From assembly GCA_947088415.1 (NCBI GenBank), contig CAMUGK010000010.1:1-19551 (forward strand): 19,551 bases of DNA, written 5' to 3'. Origin of the DNA: an uncultured Bacillota bacterium. Lineage in GTDB: Bacteria; Bacillota; Clostridia; Christensenellales; UBA1242. This document shows, one piece after another, positions 1-6,072 of this stretch. A program made the translations under genes and the position numbers. The first letter of the stretch is position 1; each line of letters begins with the position of its first letter. The notes beneath the pieces are model-generated. The model saw only the letters and a list, made by a program, of their open reading frames with translations. It did not search any database and was not told the DNA's origin.

Positions 1-27
1 ATTTTTAATAAATATACATTTTTATTT

Positions 28-768
28 TTATTTTGAATTTAATATTAACAAATTAATTACGCCATGTTTTTTGGCTTTATCAATTTTAGCTGAAGTTATT
101 ATTTGACCTTCTTTAACAACTATTTCATTGTTTAAACCAAATATATCACAACTTGCTGTTTTGTTTAAAAGTCCACTTGGTGCAAGCGTAACTTTGGCTG
201 GAGATGAGATTATTTTTTTATTATTTTCTTGAATTTTAAATTTTGAATTTGTATTTTCTTCACTTAAATTTAAACCTTGAATTTCAACTTTATTATTTAT
301 TTGATAACTTGAAAAATTAAATTTTTCATGTTTAATCATATTTTTCTTTGCTTTTTTGCCAAAAAAGACAACATCAATTCCGTTATTATAAATTAAAGAA
401 ATTGGAAGTTCACACCTATCAGTAGCCAATAAACTTGGTTTATTATTTTCTAAAACCACATCTTTAACTTGACCTAAATATTCACATTTATCACTGAAAA
501 CTCTTTTGCCAATAGGACTGTTTGTTTGGTCTGAAAAATTTAAAACAAGATTGTATGCACTATCAATAAAAATGCAATCGCCAATATTTTTAATATTTTC
601 TTTTGGCAAAAAATTTTCTCTTTCACTTTCTTCATCGGCAATGACAAGACCTAAAAAATTCTTCAAACCTTCATCATAACAAACGCTTAAAACATAGCCA
701 AGGTTTTGCCCATTATCTATCGCGATAACTTCTTTTGCAATCAAATTTTTACAATTAATTCTTTTCAT
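28..768 (-). CDS. PRC-barrel domain protein (two barrels)
   Basis: Predicted 246-residue soluble protein with no signal peptide or membrane segment. Two PRC-barrel-like units can be seen. Residues about 1-75 contain AIDNGQNLGYVLSVCYDE and LGLVIAD. Residues about 80-135 contain SPIGKRVFSDKCEYLGQVKDV. A polar linker follows, and then a C-terminal motif (about 188-246) with IFGLNNEIVVKEGQIIT and a KAKKHG stretch, which I associate with clostridial PRC-barrel proteins. PRC barrels generally bind partner proteins or RNA; the partner here is unknown. The start ATG is preceded only by a weak SD (AGG, about 7 nt upstream). The gene is divergent from the DUF1858 gene. The family call is fairly secure; the function is not known. 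Confidence 0.75.
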   Translation of the reverse strand: MKRINCKNLIAKEVIAIDNGQNLGYVLSVCYDEGLKNFLGLVIADEESERENFLPKENIKNIGDCIFIDSAYNLVLNFSDQTNSPIGKRVFSDKCEYLGQVKDVVLENNKPSLLATDRCELPISLIYNNGIDVVFFGKKAKKNMIKHEKFNFSSYQINNKVEIQGLNLSEENTNSKFKIQENNKKIISSPAKVTLAPSGLLNKTASCDIFGLNNEIVVKEGQIITSAKIDKAKKHGVINLLILNSK

Positions 769-860
769 ACAATAGCCTATTCACATATAATTTAGGTTAT
801 TATCAAATTCTAAAACTCGACAAATTTTGCAAAAGATATTATTTAACTTAAATTTTAAAA

Positions 861-889
861 TTGACAAGCAAGCTTGTTTATGCTATATT
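861..889 (+). promoter_or_regulatory. Sigma-A promoter of the DUF1858 gene with embedded palindrome
   Basis: A consensus -35 TTGACA (861-866), a 17-bp spacer and a -10 TATATT (884-889) with an extended TGC in front. An inverted repeat, ACAAGC-AA-GCTTGT, lies at 864-877 between the two boxes, where a repressor could bind. The SD GAGGT (899-903) lies 4 nt before the ATG. Confidence 0.75.
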
Positions 890-907
890 ATTTAAAGCGA
901 GGTTAAA

Positions 908-1135
908 ATGAAAAAAGATTTTGAAATTACAAAAGATATGACAATTTCAAGTGTATTAAAACTCGATGAAAAATTGAGCGATGTTTTTATTGGTTTTGGC
1001 ATGTTTTGCATTTTTTGTCACATGAGTGAAGAAGAAACCATTGCCGAGGCATGCCAAGTTCATGGTGTTGAAACCGACTTTCTTGTTGATAAACTCAATT
1101 CAACTTATCAAAAACTTAATAAAAATAAAAAGTAG
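908..1135 (+). CDS. DUF1858 domain protein (redox-disulfide type)
   Basis: A 75-residue protein matching the DUF1858 family over almost its whole length. It starts with the typical ITKDMTISSVLKLDE helix, followed by the conserved glycine and cysteine segment GFGMFCIFCHMS, where two cysteines form a CxxC motif, and EACQVHGVE. Members, some fused to or encoded near hybrid-cluster or other redox proteins, are thought to use the CxxC as a redox-active disulfide or metal site; the substrate is not established. It stands alone on the plus strand behind a strong promoter and converges on hflX, sharing a terminator with it. The family call is firm; the physiological role is unknown. Confidence 0.85.
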   Translation: MKKDFEITKDMTISSVLKLDEKLSDVFIGFGMFCIFCHMSEEETIAEACQVHGVETDFLVDKLNSTYQKLNKNKK

Positions 1136-1157
1136 CACATAGCCACTTTTTATTTTT
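1121..1157. terminator. Bidirectional terminator between the DUF1858 gene and hflX
   Basis: A perfect 13-bp inverted repeat (AAAAATAAAAAGT at 1121-1133, complement at 1145-1157) around an 11-nt loop, with T-runs on both strands. It serves two convergent genes and physically includes the stop codon of one and part of the stop of the other. Confidence 0.8.
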
Positions 1158-2259
1158 AAATTTTTTCTTTTATTGTTTTTAATAGCCTATCTATCCCCTT
1201 GCCAGTTTTGGTTGAAATTAAGACTTGGTCTTCTTTCATCAATACTGGTTCTTTTAATAGGTCGGCTTTATTGAAAACTAAAATACGATTGTTTGTGCAA
1301 CCAAGGTCATCCAAAACCTTGTCTGTAACTTGAATATTTTTTATATATTCCTTTTCGCCATCAATATTTTTTGTCATGCTTGCATCAACCACATGCAATA
1401 TTAAGTTGGCGTCTTTCGCTTCTTCCAAGGTTGAAGAGAATGCGTCAACAAGTTCATGTGGCAATTCACTAATAAACCCTACTGTATCAGTCAAAATTGC
1501 GTTTTTATCACCTAGATAAAGTTTTCGACTGGTTGTATCCAATGTTGCAAACAATCGGTCATCGGCGTAAATGTTATCTTTAGTAAGCAAATTTAGTAAA
1601 CTGCTTTTGCCTGCATTTGTATAGCCAACTAGTGCAACGCGTGGAATGCCTGAAGACTCTCTTGAGCGTTTTGTAACTTGGCGTTGAGTTTTGGCTTTTT
1701 CAATCTCTTTTTTTATTCTAGCCATTTCGCTTTCAAGTTTACGTCTATCAAGTTCAAGTTTACTTTCCCCTGGGCCACGCATACCAACACCAGCCCCACC
1801 AAATCTTCCACTCGTTCCTTGATATTCTTTAAGCCTTGGCAAAAGATATCGGTCTTGTGCATATTTAACTTGAAGTTTGGCTTCGCTTGACAATGCACGT
1901 GACGCAAAGATGTCTATAATAAGTCCAACTCTATCTAGAACCCTACAATCTAATGCATCAGAGATATTTTTCATTTGTGAGCCTGTCAAAGCGTAGTCAA
2001 CAATAACTAAAGAAATCTCTTCTTCTAGTTCTTGGATTGCATTTTTTATCTCTTGCAGTTTGCCAGAACCTAAAACAGTTGCACGCGAAAAATCCTTAAT
2101 GTTTTGACTAAACGATGTCACCACATTAAGTCCACTTGACTCGGCAAGTCTGTTTATCTCGCCAAGCTTTCTTTCTTTATTATCACTTTTTTTAGTGCAT
2201 ACGACAATTGTCACACAATTTTCTTGCACCTTTTTGTTTTCATGAAGTTTATTTGCCAT
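1156..2259 (-). CDS. hflX: GTPase HflX
   Basis: A 367-residue HflX: an N-terminal HflX domain (about 15-180, with the glycine-rich GGAGVGMRGPGESKLELD segment), then a coiled helical linker, then the GTPase domain. G1 is GYTNAGKS (212-219), the switch segment is ATLDTT, G3 is DTVGF (258-262), G4 is NKAD (330-333) and G5 is STKTGKG. HflX binds the ribosome and splits stalled 70S particles, particularly under heat or antibiotic stress. I start it at the ATG at 2259. An upstream in-frame TTG (2265) lies inside the promoter, and a downstream GTG (2214) has an SD-like AAGGTG only 12 nt away. No SD precedes the chosen ATG, and the promoter predicts a leaderless message. All catalytic motifs are intact. 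Confidence 0.95.
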   Translation of the reverse strand: MANKLHENKKVQENCVTIVVCTKKSDNKERKLGEINRLAESSGLNVVTSFSQNIKDFSRATVLGSGKLQEIKNAIQELEEEISLVIVDYALTGSQMKNISDALDCRVLDRVGLIIDIFASRALSSEAKLQVKYAQDRYLLPRLKEYQGTSGRFGGAGVGMRGPGESKLELDRRKLESEMARIKKEIEKAKTQRQVTKRSRESSGIPRVALVGYTNAGKSSLLNLLTKDNIYADDRLFATLDTTSRKLYLGDKNAILTDTVGFISELPHELVDAFSSTLEEAKDANLILHVVDASMTKNIDGEKEYIKNIQVTDKVLDDLGCTNNRILVFNKADLLKEPVLMKEDQVLISTKTGKGIDRLLKTIKEKI

Positions 2260-2265
2260 AAACAA

Positions 2266-2294
2266 ATTTTAACACAAAAACAATATTTTATCAA
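2266..2294 (-). promoter_or_regulatory. Sigma-A promoter of hflX, predicted leaderless
   Basis: On the minus strand: -35 TTGATA (2294-2289), a 17-bp spacer, and -10 TAAAAT (2271-2266). Counting the -10 box as -12 to -7 puts +1 on the A of the hflX ATG (2259). No SD-like sequence lies between the promoter and the ATG. Confidence 0.6.
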
Positions 2295-2311
2295 TTCTTT
2301 TAAGCCAAAAA

Positions 2312-2974
2312 TTAGAAATCACTTGCCAAAATAGAGCCGTCCTTAATACTTATGATAAGGTTATAACTTTTGTAATCTCTTCCAACAAAGGTAAAACACC
2401 AAAAAAGATTATCATCATCGCCCTTTAACCCTAGTATTTTCAAATAACATTCCCCGTTTAATGTGTTGTTTGATATATTTTTTTCTAAAAGTTCTTTAAA
2501 TTTTTCAATTGAAGAATTTAATGCGTCTTGCCAAGAAATTAAAAAGTTTTGACTTATAAGTGGACAAGAAAATTTAAAGTTGTTTATTTCAAACTCTAAA
2601 TTTTGATCTTTTTTAATGGCAAAACCTAAATCCCCCATATATGCATTCGCAATAGGATTATATTCAAGAATGATTTTGCTTTCAAGGTTATTTATGAAAA
2701 CCTTACACTCAATTTCTTTTGCTGTTAACGCAAGATTTTTATCTTTTAAAGTTATAAGCGAAAAATCGACAGTATCATGATGAATGCCATCGATTAAATA
2801 TGGGTTTTCCCGCCTGCCCACGCTGACCGAAAGTGAAAAATCTTGATTTTCAAAAAGATAATAATCTTCTGTTATTTCACTCATATTATTTTTAACAAGA
2901 TTTTGAGTTGAGGTTTGACAACCATTTAATAGTGGCAAACACAAAATAATAAGAAGAAAAGCAAACTTTTTCAT
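2312..2974 (-). CDS. Predicted lipoprotein, unknown function
   Basis: 220 residues with a lipoprotein signal peptide: MKK, a hydrophobic stretch, then LLNGC with the probable lipidated cysteine at 19. The -2 asparagine in the lipobox is unusual but tolerated. The mature part is polar and beta-rich with no motif I recognise. The C-terminal 80 residues (ISWQDALNSSIEKFKELL, then YLKILGLKGDDDNLFWCFTF and IISIKDGSILASDF) vaguely resemble PepSY-type envelope domains, but this is weak. A clear SD, AAAGGA, sits 8 nt before the ATG. The gene is divergent from the aldolase and lies upstream of hflX, which has its own promoter. It is probably anchored to the outer face of the membrane. Confidence 0.7.
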   Translation of the reverse strand: MKKFAFLLIILCLPLLNGCQTSTQNLVKNNMSEITEDYYLFENQDFSLSVSVGRRENPYLIDGIHHDTVDFSLITLKDKNLALTAKEIECKVFINNLESKIILEYNPIANAYMGDLGFAIKKDQNLEFEINNFKFSCPLISQNFLISWQDALNSSIEKFKELLEKNISNNTLNGECYLKILGLKGDDDNLFWCFTFVGRDYKSYNLIISIKDGSILASDF

Positions 2975-3004
2975 AAAAACATGTCCTTTTGTAGTAAATT
3001 ATGT

Positions 3005-3032
3005 TTGTTTTTTATAAAAAATGTTGTAAAAT
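3005..3032 (+). promoter_or_regulatory. Probable sigma-A promoter of the aldolase gene
   Basis: A -35-like TTGTTT (3005-3010), a 16-bp spacer and -10 TAAAAT (3027-3032). The SD AAAGGA lies at 3040-3045, six nt before the ATG. The -35 is a weak match. Confidence 0.45.
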
Positions 3033-3051
3033 ATAAAGCAAAGGAAAAATT

Positions 3052-3969
3052 ATGGAAAAAGATTTAAAATTTTATTTAAATAAAGCAGTTAAAGAAGGCT
3101 TTTGTCTTGGTGCTTTTAATTTTTCAAATATGGAATGTTTACAAGGCATCGTTGAAGGAGCAAAACAAGTTTCTTCCCCTGTGATTATCTCTGTAAGCGA
3201 AGGTGCATTAAGTTATATGGGCGAAGCTTATTGCATGGCTTTAGCAAGTGTTGCAAGGCAAAACAAAGGTATATTTTTGCATTTAGACCACGGCAAGAGT
3301 TTTGAAATTTGCAAAAAATGTGTCGACCTAGGGTTTGATAGCATTATGATTGACGGCAGTGCTTTAAGTTTTGAAGAAAATCTTAAATTAACCAAAAAAG
3401 TGGCAGCCTATGCACATAAAAAAGGTGTGCTTGTTGAAGGCGAACTTGGTCAAATTAAAGGCATTGAAGACAACGTGTCAAGCAAAGAAAACCATTACAC
3501 AAATCCACTCAAAGCAAAAGAGTTTGTTGCAAGAACCAATGTAGACACTCTTGCCGTTGCCATTGGCACAAGCCATGGGGCATATAAATATAGCGGAAAC
3601 AACAAACTTCGTTTGGATATTTTAAAAGAAATTCAAGCCAATTTGCCAAACTTTCCACTTGTTTTACATGGGGCGTCATCGGTTGACAGCAAGGTTATAA
3701 GTGAGATAAACAAGTTTGGCGGAAGCATTGAAAGTGCAAATGGCACACCTGTCAAATATCTTAAAAAGGCTGCAACAGAGTTTAATGTTGCAAAGATTAA
3801 CACCGACACCGACCTTCGACTTGCTTCAACTATGGCAGTTAGAAAGACTTTATTCAACAATCCACAAACAATAGACCCTAGAGACTACATGAAACTTGTC
3901 CGAGAAGAAGTTAAAAAGACAACAATTGAAAAAATAACAAAAATATTTAATTCATCAAACAAATTATAA
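3052..3969 (+). CDS. fba: Class II fructose-1,6-bisphosphate aldolase
   Basis: A 305-residue zinc-dependent aldolase that interconverts fructose 1,6-bisphosphate with dihydroxyacetone phosphate and glyceraldehyde 3-phosphate. Visible signatures in order: GAFNFSNME near the N-terminus, HLDHGKSFE (catalytic D79 and zinc ligand H80), the conserved E131 in VEGELG, AIGTSHGAYK (zinc ligand H175), LHGASS (zinc ligand H206) and the phosphate-binding INTDTDLR (249-256). The LHGASS plus NTDTDLR form, with an insertion between them, resembles the Helicobacter-like subtype more than Bacillus FbaA, which has LHGGTG and NVNTE. A tagatose-bisphosphate aldolase is the main alternative, but there are no tagatose or galactitol genes nearby. 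The gene has its own promoter and terminator, so it is monocistronic. Confidence 0.92.
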   Translation: MEKDLKFYLNKAVKEGFCLGAFNFSNMECLQGIVEGAKQVSSPVIISVSEGALSYMGEAYCMALASVARQNKGIFLHLDHGKSFEICKKCVDLGFDSIMIDGSALSFEENLKLTKKVAAYAHKKGVLVEGELGQIKGIEDNVSSKENHYTNPLKAKEFVARTNVDTLAVAIGTSHGAYKYSGNNKLRLDILKEIQANLPNFPLVLHGASSVDSKVISEINKFGGSIESANGTPVKYLKKAATEFNVAKINTDTDLRLASTMAVRKTLFNNPQTIDPRDYMKLVREEVKKTTIEKITKIFNSSNKL

Positions 3970-3974
3970 AAAAC

Positions 3975-3997
3975 AATAACTTGTGCTGTTATTTTTT
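3975..3997 (+). terminator. Terminator after the aldolase gene
   Basis: A 6-bp stem AATAAC/GTTATT with a 7-nt loop, extendable past one mismatch by an A-run/T-run pairing, followed by a six-T tract. It is AT-rich and moderately weak. Confidence 0.55.
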
Positions 3998-4207
3998 ATA
4001 TTTATTGAGATGCTTCGACACTAATTCACTTTTCCTTCGACTAGACTTTGGTCTCACTTACTTCGATTTATCAAAATGTTAAGCACATCAATTTCTTAGT
4101 CGCTCAGCACCTGAACTAGTCGCACTATATCTGGTTGCAACGTGAACTAAATATCGCTTTACATCTTAAATATCCCCAATAGATAATTACAAAGTTTTTA
4201 GACTTAT
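3998..4207. repeat. Non-coding stretch holding a candidate dispersed repeat or structured RNA (core 4005-4126)
   Basis: About 210 bp without a credible gene, less AT-rich than its surroundings. The motif CTTCGAC occurs at 4013 and 4035, with CTTCGAT at 4061. GCGACTA (read on the minus strand) occurs at 4103-4097 and 4123-4117. CGACTAG at 4038-4044 is inverted at 4116-4122, and a small hairpin AGAC-TTTG-GTCT lies between them. Read on the minus strand, the core starts near GTGCTGAGCGAC and ends with GTCGAAGCATCTC. These resemble the two halves of short intergenic repeats common in bacterial genomes (TGAGCGAAGTCGAAG type). Whether it is repeated elsewhere cannot be seen here. Confidence 0.4.
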
Positions 4208-4239
4208 GAAAAAGAGAACTATGATTAGTTCTCTTTTTC
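4208..4239 (-). terminator. Terminator of spoIIID
   Basis: A perfect 14-bp inverted repeat (GAAAAAGAGAACTA at 4208-4221, complement at 4226-4239) with a 4-nt loop. The spoIIID stop codon lies at the loop. The 3' arm on the minus strand ends in a T-rich tract. Confidence 0.8.
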
Positions 4240-4485
4240 TTTCTCAATATATTTCTTCTTTGTGGACTCTCCGCCACGAATGTGTTTCTCTGCAAAGTTT
4301 TCGTCCAAAATCTTTTTTGTCTCTTCATAAAGTGACATGTCAATTTTTGGCAAACGATAACTCACATCATTGTGGATTGTGCTTTTGCTGTAGCCCAATT
4401 TTTGGGCTGTTTGTCGAATGGTTTGATGAGTTTCTTTTATATGCCCTGCGGCTAAAAGAACCCTCTCAACAAGATAATCTTTCAC
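4225..4485 (-). CDS. spoIIID: Sporulation transcription factor SpoIIID
   Basis: An 86-residue DNA-binding protein that in Bacillus and Clostridia switches mother-cell transcription from the sigma-E to the sigma-K stage. The helix-turn-helix is at about 21-42 (QTIRQTAQKLGYSKSTIHND), followed by the family signatures RLPKID, EETKKILDENFAEKHIRGGEST and a basic tail. I start it at a GTG (4485), preceded by the perfect SD GGAGGT (4492-4497) with a 6-nt spacer. This gives the usual family length, whereas an upstream ATG would add 14 residues unlike the family and would read through the SD. It is the last gene of the minus-strand block, after acpP, and has its own terminator. The identification is secure. 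Confidence 0.95.
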   Translation of the reverse strand: MKDYLVERVLLAAGHIKETHQTIRQTAQKLGYSKSTIHNDVSYRLPKIDMSLYEETKKILDENFAEKHIRGGESTKKKYIEKEKEN

Positions 4486-4505
4486 AGGTTTACCTCCACA
4501 AAGTA

Positions 4506-4534
4506 GATTTATGTCGATAAACCGCAAATTATGT
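4506..4534 (-). promoter_or_regulatory. Candidate sigma-E promoter of spoIIID with overlapping inverted repeat
   Basis: On the minus strand: ACATAAT (4534-4528) as the -35, a 14-bp spacer, and CATAAATC (4513-4506) as the -10. This partly matches the sigma-E consensus kmATATT-N14-CATACAMT. The start site would fall just ahead of the SD, giving a very short leader. An inverted repeat TTATGTC-N8-GACATAA (4529-4550) overlaps the -35 and could be an operator. Confidence 0.35.
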
Positions 4535-4551
4535 CATAATTTAGACATAAA

Positions 4552-4575
4552 AAATCAGAACTTATTTTCTGATTT
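4552..4575 (-). terminator. Terminator of acpP
   Basis: A 9-bp stem AAATCAGAA/TTCTGATTT with a 6-nt loop, followed on the minus strand by a six-T tract. It contains the acpP stop codon, so acpP is largely insulated from spoIIID. Confidence 0.75.
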
Positions 4576-4792
4576 CTTCAATAACTTTAACAATTGCGCC
4601 AACTGTGCGAAGTTCTTCAACCTTATTGTCTGGAATTGAAATGCCAAATTCATCTTCAAAAGTTGTAAGCATTTCAACAACATCAATAGAATCTGCGCCA
4701 AGTTCCATAATGTCAGAATCTTCTTTAATATCATCTGTAGTAATGCAAAGTTGTTCTGCCACCAATTGTTTAACTTTATCAACAGTTTTCAT
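4562..4792 (-). CDS. acpP: Acyl carrier protein
   Basis: A 76-residue acidic four-helix protein carrying growing acyl chains in fatty acid synthesis. The phosphopantetheine attachment site is S35 in the hallmark LGADSIDVVEM. The N-terminal helix (VDKVKQLVAEQL) and the C-terminal TVGAIVKVIEEI helix are standard. The start is the ATG at 4792, since GGAGGA (4797-4802) is 5 nt upstream; the GTG four codons earlier overlaps that SD and is not used. No other fatty acid synthesis gene lies nearby. It sits between spoIIQ and spoIIID with its own promoter and terminator, so it is a self-contained housekeeping unit inside a sporulation block. A role as a specialised carrier cannot be excluded. Confidence 0.95.
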   Translation of the reverse strand: MKTVDKVKQLVAEQLCITTDDIKEDSDIMELGADSIDVVEMLTTFEDEFGISIPDNKVEELRTVGAIVKVIEEIRK

Positions 4793-4824
4793 AAAATCCT
4801 CCACAAATATTTAAATTCATTTAA

Positions 4825-4853
4825 AGTATAACATAATAATTAATTTTAAGCAA
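4825..4853 (-). promoter_or_regulatory. Sigma-A promoter of acpP
   Basis: On the minus strand: a -35-like TTGCTT (4853-4848), a 17-bp spacer ending in TGT (extended -10), and -10 TATACT (4830-4825). It leaves a leader of about 25 nt containing the SD. Confidence 0.65.
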
Positions 4854-4863
4854 ATAAATCAAC

Positions 4864-4900
4864 AAAAAAATGCCATAAATGTTACAAATAGGCATTTTTT
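4864..4900 (-). terminator. Terminator after spoIIQ
   Basis: A 10-bp stem AAAAAATGCC/GGCATTTTTT with a 16-nt loop and a run of seven T on the minus strand, beginning 24 nt past the spoIIQ stop. Confidence 0.75.
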
Positions 4901-4923
4901 GTGTAATTTTGAGATTAAGAGTT

Positions 4924-5508
4924 TTATTTATTTTGGAATTCTATAAAATTGTTTGGGTCAACTTTTTGACTGTTTTGTTCAAGAGTAAAGTGTAAATGAG
5001 CTGGCATATCACTTTCATTTGATGATGTTTGTGATGCAACTGCTAATTTTTGCCCTGCAGTAACATTATCTCCCTTTTCAACTAGCACATCTTTACTAAG
5101 GTTTGCATAAGTGCTTACAAAGCCATCACTGTGACTAACCTTAATATATTGTCCAATGTCATAACTATAACCAACCTCAAGCACTTTGCCTTCTAAAATT
5201 GAATATACAAAGCCGTCGTTTGATGTCAAATCCATAGATAGATGTGCTTCCCATTGATTTAAAGTTGCATTTTCTTGCAAGTCTGTGCTTGAAAAATCTT
5301 TCAAAATTTCTGGATTTGTCATTGGAAGTGAAAACACTAAATTCCCAGTTGAAACATTTTGATCATCATCTGGAATCTCAGTATTATTTGATGTAAGTCC
5401 AACAACCAGACCTGTAACAGTAAGTGCTAAAACTAACACTCCTCCAAACATAACCGCCCCAAATCTTTTGAAAAAATCTTTAACCTTAACTCGTTTTTTT
5501 ATCTCCAT
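4924..5508 (-). CDS. spoIIQ: Forespore protein SpoIIQ (M23/LytM peptidase domain)
   Basis: A 194-residue membrane protein: a short basic cytoplasmic tail, one transmembrane helix (about 16-38), a linker, then an M23 (LytM) domain. The metal-site residues look complete: H89 and D93 in HLSMD, and H171 and H173 in AHLHFTLE. In this it resembles clostridial SpoIIQ more than the Bacillus protein, whose site is degenerate. SpoIIQ in the forespore membrane binds SpoIIIAH across the intermembrane space during engulfment. Support for SpoIIQ rather than a generic cell-wall hydrolase comes from the nearby spoIIID and from a sigma-F-type promoter just upstream. A strong SD, GGGAGGT, lies 8 nt before the ATG. 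The usual glycine of the HxGxD region is replaced by serine. Confidence 0.85.
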   Translation of the reverse strand: MEIKKRVKVKDFFKRFGAVMFGGVLVLALTVTGLVVGLTSNNTEIPDDDQNVSTGNLVFSLPMTNPEILKDFSSTDLQENATLNQWEAHLSMDLTSNDGFVYSILEGKVLEVGYSYDIGQYIKVSHSDGFVSTYANLSKDVLVEKGDNVTAGQKLAVASQTSSNESDMPAHLHFTLEQNSQKVDPNNFIEFQNK

Positions 5509-5529
5509 AGTTTTTTACCTCCCTGTCTC

Positions 5530-5559
5530 TTTTATTGACAAAATTAAATTTGTTTATAC
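5530..5559 (-). promoter_or_regulatory. Sigma-F-type promoter of spoIIQ
   Basis: On the minus strand: GTATA (5559-5555), exactly 15 bp, then GTCAATAAAA (5539-5530). The sigma-F consensus is GYWTA-N15-GgnrAnAnTw; the -10 matches at the first G, the purine and both conserved A positions, and misses the second G and the T. The predicted start lies just before the SD. Confidence 0.6.
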
Positions 5560-5575
5560 ATAAAGTTTTTTATTT

Positions 5576-6022
5576 TTAAAAACCTATTAAAATTGCAGGA
5601 AAACCAAGAATTATCTGATTTTCTTTTACAACAAGTTGCATATTAATTTTTTTATTATTTTGATAGTAACATTCGTTGTAATATGGCGAATATCCATAAA
5701 AAACTTTATTTCCTTCGACGTCGCCACCTTTAAAACTTTCAGCTTTATAGAAAGAAAAAACTTCGTCTACATTTAAATTTTCAATATATAAGATTATGCC
5801 ATCAATATTTTGAAAGTTTGGCAAGGTCTCTTTTGCATCTTTCAATGAATAGTTATAATAAAATTGATTGCCACTTTGTATAAAATCCTCACTTTCTATT
5901 TTACTTTTTGACACTATGCAAACTTGGCTTATATTATCATTGCTTAAAATATCAAACTTGCCAAAGATAGACAAGCCTAACAGACAACCACCAACAATTA
6001 AAAAAGTCAATAATCTTTTCAT
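5576..6022 (-). CDS. YwmB-like membrane-anchored protein (tentative)
   Basis: 148 residues with an N-terminal signal anchor (MKRLLTFLIVGGCLLGLSIFG) and an extracytoplasmic domain. The C-terminal third, VFYGYSPYY then KKINMQLVV and IILGFPAILIGF, resembles the end of YwmB/DUF1779 proteins (GYsP, NlQ, iGtP patterns). The protein is shorter than typical YwmB (about 240 residues), so the match is tentative. In Bacillus, ywmB lies upstream of murAA-spoIID-spoIIQ, and here the gene directly precedes spoIIQ, which adds weak support. There is no SD. The ATG lies in the loop of a 12-bp hairpin that is followed by a U-tract encoding the signal anchor. If this is not YwmB, it is an unrecognised sporulation-adjacent envelope protein. 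Confidence 0.6.
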   Translation of the reverse strand: MKRLLTFLIVGGCLLGLSIFGKFDILSNDNISQVCIVSKSKIESEDFIQSGNQFYYNYSLKDAKETLPNFQNIDGIILYIENLNVDEVFSFYKAESFKGGDVEGNKVFYGYSPYYNECYYQNNKKINMQLVVKENQIILGFPAILIGF

Positions 6023-6037
6023 AACAAGATTATTGAC
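6000..6037 (-). terminator. Terminator-like hairpin overlapping the YwmB-like start codon
   Basis: Perfect 12-bp arms (GTCAATAATCTT and its complement, 6006-6017 and 6026-6037) around an 8-nt loop that holds the ATG at 6022-6020. On the minus strand it is followed directly by six T. It could end transcription of the upstream proline-rich gene, act as an attenuator, or be a DNA operator over the YwmB-like start. Confidence 0.6.
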
Positions 6038-6072
6038 GTTAAAAAATTATTTAATCTATAAGATTGGCATTA

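Noticed and set aside
2212..2214. GTG start of HflX behind AAGGTG
   Set aside because: The SD-like sequence is 12 nt away, too far to be convincing. Kept only as an alternative that would weaken the leaderless reading.
2257..2265. TTG start of HflX two codons before the ATG
   Set aside because: It falls right next to the -10 box, upstream of the predicted transcription start, and adds nothing conserved.
4005..4126. CRISPR array or tRNA in the aldolase-spoIIID gap
   Set aside because: The short repeats are irregular in spacing and sequence, and no cloverleaf with a T-loop could be drawn.
4206..4520. Plus-strand open frame of 104 codons and a minus-strand frame at 4125-4343
   Set aside because: Both lie across spoIIID and its terminator in other frames; they have no SD and no recognisable domain.
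4486..4527. Longer spoIIID starting at the ATG at 4527
   Set aside because: The extension reads through a perfect SD for the downstream GTG and does not resemble SpoIIID.
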